Shown: piece by piece, positions 61,503 through 64,000 of the stretch
Layout of the letters: the number at the start of each line of letters is the position of its first letter
Numbering within the stretch: the first letter of the stretch is position 1
NCBI RefSeq assembly: GCF_017875275.1
Contig: NZ_JAGGML010000001.1
Span: 4,671,001-4,735,000 of the forward strand
Origin: Xanthobacter flavus
GTDB lineage: Bacteria > Pseudomonadota > Alphaproteobacteria > Rhizobiales > Xanthobacteraceae
Direction of reading: 5' to 3'
DNA length: 64,000 nt
Program-made: the position numbers and the translations under genes
The notes under the pieces: model-generated
What the model was told of the DNA's origin: nothing
Database searches by the model: none
What the model saw: only the letters and a program-made list of their open reading frames with translations

Positions 61503-62588
61503 GTGCTCTTTAGCATCGACGAAGACGCCGGCAGCCGTATCGTCGGCTGGATCATGCCGGACAATCCTGCCACCACGCCGCGTGTCACTGTGATGGTGGG
61601 CGGTGAACTGCGCAAGGTGATCCCCGCCACCGTGCTGCGGCCGCTGCTGCGCGAACAGGGCCTGCACGAGACCGGCATCTGCGGTTTCGTGGTGGATGAC
61701 CATGTGATTGCCGATCTCGCCAGCATCATCGACATCGAGCTTTACGACGAGACCACCAACATCCGCATCTACCGCCGCCGTCCACCGACGGCGAAGGCGG
61801 ACCAGAAGCTGTTCCGGCTGGAGACGCGGGTGGTGGCGCAGGCGCAACTGAACCTGCCGCTGCAGGATCTCTTCCACATGCCGTTCACGCGGCTGGAGCG
61901 CACCCCCGAGGAGGCGGTGAAATCCATCCTCGGCATCGCTTTCACGCCGTCCATCTTCTGCACGGGGCGGGTGTTCTTCCGCACCTATGAGCCACTGCTG
62001 CGCGACCGCGGCTTCAAGTGCACCGTGCTGCTGCGCGATCCCTATGAGGAACTCGCCGAAGAGCTTCTGGTGCTGCGCTGGGCGGTGAAGACCCCGAACC
62101 TCGCTGCGTCGGTGCTGAGCGATGTCTACAAGCCCCTGCTGGACAGCCTCGCCAAGGCGGACCTCGCCGAGATGGCAGATCTCGAGACCTGGCTCGGTAC
62201 CCTCTCTCCGTTCGAGCGCAGCCTCGTCGCCAATCCCATGGCGCGACTGCTCACCTGTCGCGGCTCCGACGACGTGCTGGAGACCTCGGCGGTCGAGAAC
62301 GCCCTCGACACGCTCTCCGAGATGGACGTGGTCGGCCTCTCCGGCGATGAGGACGTCTGGTGGGAGACCATGCGCGCGGTGATGGAGCTGAACCTGCCGC
62401 CTCTGCCGGAACTCGCCTGGTCGCGGCAGGTCGGCGAACTGCGTGAGCAGGTGGCCGAGTGGCCCGCGGCGCAGGATCTCCTCGCCGTGGACGAACGCAT
62501 CTTCTCCGACGTCACCGCTGCCGTCGGCCGGGTGGATGAAGCCACGGACGAGGCGGCGCAGGAAGGGGTCCAGGAAGGCGTCCCATAG
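61503..62588 (+). CDS. Unknown protein embedded among capsule export genes
   Basis: A 361-residue soluble acidic protein with no signal peptide. It begins with GTG at 61503, 7 bases after an ideal AGGAGG. The first 90 residues (IVGWIMPDNPATTPRVTVMV, then GICGFVVDD) look like a compact beta domain. The middle has a CTGRVFFRTYEPLLRDRGF stretch then VLLRDPYEELAEELLVLR; this faintly recalls sulfotransferase 3'-phosphate motifs, but no 5'-phosphate loop is visible and I do not call it that. The rest is helical with acidic patches. It sits between two KpsE-like genes and ends convergent to the third copy. Function unknown. Confidence 0.6.
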   Translation: MLFSIDEDAGSRIVGWIMPDNPATTPRVTVMVGGELRKVIPATVLRPLLREQGLHETGICGFVVDDHVIADLASIIDIELYDETTNIRIYRRRPPTAKADQKLFRLETRVVAQAQLNLPLQDLFHMPFTRLERTPEEAVKSILGIAFTPSIFCTGRVFFRTYEPLLRDRGFKCTVLLRDPYEELAEELLVLRWAVKTPNLAASVLSDVYKPLLDSLAKADLAEMADLETWLGTLSPFERSLVANPMARLLTCRGSDDVLETSAVENALDTLSEMDVVGLSGDEDVWWETMRAVMELNLPPLPELAWSRQVGELREQVAEWPAAQDLLAVDERIFSDVTAAVGRVDEATDEAAQEGVQEGVP

Positions 62589-62717
62589 GGCGCACCGGCG
62601 AGCGGTCAGTCGGTCAGAGCAGCCGTCAGGTCGCTTCCGGTCCGCCGGACCAGGCCCGGGGAGAGGCCGGCCCCGGATAGGCCGCGGGTCCCGGCCTCAT
62701 GATCCGGAAAGCCCGTC

Positions 62718-63977
62718 CTACCGCGTCCGCGCGTAGACGCTCGCCACATAAAGTGCCACCACCGCCCAAGCGGCGAACAGGATGGCGAAGAGGGCGCCGG
62801 CCTGAAGCGCGGGGATGGGGAAGGCCTTCTCGTGCGGCAGGGTGGGGGCCATGAAGGCGAGGATGTAGACCTGCTGCCGGCCCCGGTCCATGCGGGCTTC
62901 GATGAGTTCGGCCTCGGCCTGCTTGAGCCGCTGCTCGGCGAGGCGGCGGCTCGCTTCCAGTTCGGCGCCGGCGACGAGGTTGACGCTGGAGCCCGAGGAG
63001 GCCGCATCGCCGAGGAGGGAGCCGTCGAGCGCGGCGATCTTCTCGTCCAGCGAGCGCAGCCGCTCCTTCAGCGCCCGTATCACGGGCGAATCCTCGTCGA
63101 GCCGGGCGCGGGCGGCGTTGAGGTCCGTGTTCAGGGCCGAGCGCTGGTCGCGCAGCTTGGAGATGACGGCGAAGGCGTCGCTGGCGCTCTTGGTCGGGTC
63201 CAGCGTGCCCTGACTGTTGCGGAAGGCTTCGAGCCCGGTGCGCACCACCGCCAGCTCCGTGAATGCCGCGCGCTCCTCCGCCTCGGCCTCCACCACGCGG
63301 TCGCTGCGGTTGCGGGCGGTGAGATCGTTGGTCACCTGCTCGGCCTGGCGCACCACGGCGGCAGCGAGCAGGGCCGAGCTCTGCGGGCTGAAGGCATAGA
63401 CCTGCACCTTGATGACGCCCGACATCTGCTCGAGGCTGACGCTCACCTGCCGGTTCCAGTAGGTGACGAGGTCTTCCGTGCTGGCCTCCGGCGACAGGGC
63501 GAACACCGGGTCGCGATCGGAGATGCCGAAGATGCGCTTCAGGTCGAGCTGCTCCTGGAGCGCGTCCACCATGGCGCGGCTGCGCAGGTAGTCCACGACG
63601 ACCCGCGCCTCCTGGGTGTTGGCCACCTGCGGTATGCCATTGGCCGCGGGGGTGGCCGAGGCATTGGAGACGGTTTCCAGATTGCCGCGCACCACGAGGC
63701 GCGCCTCGGAGCGGAACTGGGGGGCGGCGACGAAGGTGAGATAGAGCAGGCTCGCGACCGCCGGCAGCAGCACCAGCAGCCCGAAGCTGCCAAGGGCGAG
63801 TTCCGTGCGGGTGAGACGGGCGCGGCGTCCTTCGGCGAGGGTGGCCTGCGCCTCGTTCCGCAACGCGGCCCGGCGACGGGAGATGGCCGCGCCGACGCCG
63901 CGCAGCAGCGGAAGCGGCAGGAAGCGCTGGATCCGCGCGACGGCCGGGGATGCGGCGACGGCGGGTTCCTGGGCCAC
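62718..63977 (-). CDS. Capsule export inner-membrane protein KpsE-like (third of three)
   Basis: A 419-residue protein with helix 1 at about 58-82 (ALGSFGLLVLLPAVASLLYL), FRSEARLVVRGN, a long coiled-coil periplasmic region (about 190-360) and a C-terminal helix (LQAGALFAILFAAWAVVALY). FSPQSSALLAAAVV corresponds to the FSPQDSLKIAQA of the first copy. The GTG at 63977 is supported by an AGGAG about 6 bases upstream, so the gene is complete with only 23 bases left in the window. The three copies share the same layout but only modest identity. Confidence 0.88.
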   Translation of the reverse strand: MAQEPAVAASPAVARIQRFLPLPLLRGVGAAISRRRAALRNEAQATLAEGRRARLTRTELALGSFGLLVLLPAVASLLYLTFVAAPQFRSEARLVVRGNLETVSNASATPAANGIPQVANTQEARVVVDYLRSRAMVDALQEQLDLKRIFGISDRDPVFALSPEASTEDLVTYWNRQVSVSLEQMSGVIKVQVYAFSPQSSALLAAAVVRQAEQVTNDLTARNRSDRVVEAEAEERAAFTELAVVRTGLEAFRNSQGTLDPTKSASDAFAVISKLRDQRSALNTDLNAARARLDEDSPVIRALKERLRSLDEKIAALDGSLLGDAASSGSSVNLVAGAELEASRRLAEQRLKQAEAELIEARMDRGRQQVYILAFMAPTLPHEKAFPIPALQAGALFAILFAAWAVVALYVASVYARTR

Positions 63978-64000
63978 GGCTGGCTCCTGAGTGACCCTGT

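Noticed and set aside
62589-62717. Possible bidirectional terminator between the last two convergent genes
   Set aside because: A short ggtcc-gcc-ggacc palindrome is present but without T-runs on either strand.

Overview
The window is high-GC DNA from an alphaproteobacterium. The gene order rne / amiC / mrcA / prfB, the large insertion in the RNase E S1 domain, a class II ribonucleotide reductase, a phasin and a crtYIB carotenoid cluster together point to the Hyphomicrobiales. Something near Xanthobacter or another member of the Xanthobacteraceae is my best inference, not a proven identification. I see no rRNA, tRNA, CRISPR array, insertion sequence or prophage.

Layout. (1) 1-15.2 kb is core: the 3' end of nrdJ, a small secreted protein, a Rieske protein with an unknown partner, prfB, a DosP-like c-di-GMP enzyme, mrcA, rne and, divergently, amiC. 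(2) 15.4-19.0 kb holds a TRAP transporter (dctPQM) with a long inverted repeat between P and Q, then a DUF983 protein. (3) 19.3-24.1 kb is the overlapping carotenoid operon crtY-crtI-crtB-glycosyltransferase, which lacks crtE and crtZ here. (4) 24.1-28.1 kb has an acetyltransferase, a pabC/pabB pair, a phasin and a small conserved protein. (5) 28.1-34.0 kb holds ethanolamine use (permease, eutC, eutB), a solute-binding protein and a flavoprotein reductase. (6) 34.1-64 kb is a large surface-polysaccharide locus that fills almost half the window.

The polysaccharide locus carries galE, a second epimerase, seven glycosyltransferase-type genes, a methyltransferase and a two-domain protein with a methyltransferase-like half. 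It also has one capsule-type ABC exporter (KpsM/KpsT), three separate KpsE-like inner-membrane chain-length/export proteins and an orphan protein. At its centre is a type I polyketide synthase of about 2430 residues (KS-AT-DH-degenerate MT/psiKR-ER-KR-ACP, no thioesterase), followed 10 nt later by a PLP alpha-oxoamine synthase. The pair resembles rhizobial RkpA/RkpG, which K-antigen production requires, and it has the same logic as the fungal sphinganine-analogue pathways: a reducing PKS whose chain is released by an alpha-oxoamine synthase. My main hypothesis is that it makes an amino-ketone (sphingoid-like) lipid that anchors or primes the capsule exported by KpsMTE. KpsC/KpsS-type transferases and an outer-membrane channel are not in the window.

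Base composition shows the locus is a mosaic. Hand counts give about 80% GC in single 60-base lines at 48841 and 53041, but 53% at 48241 and 42% at 52321. The changes fall inside a glycosyltransferase gene and inside the ABC permease gene. This suggests cassette exchange of the specificity genes between conserved ends.
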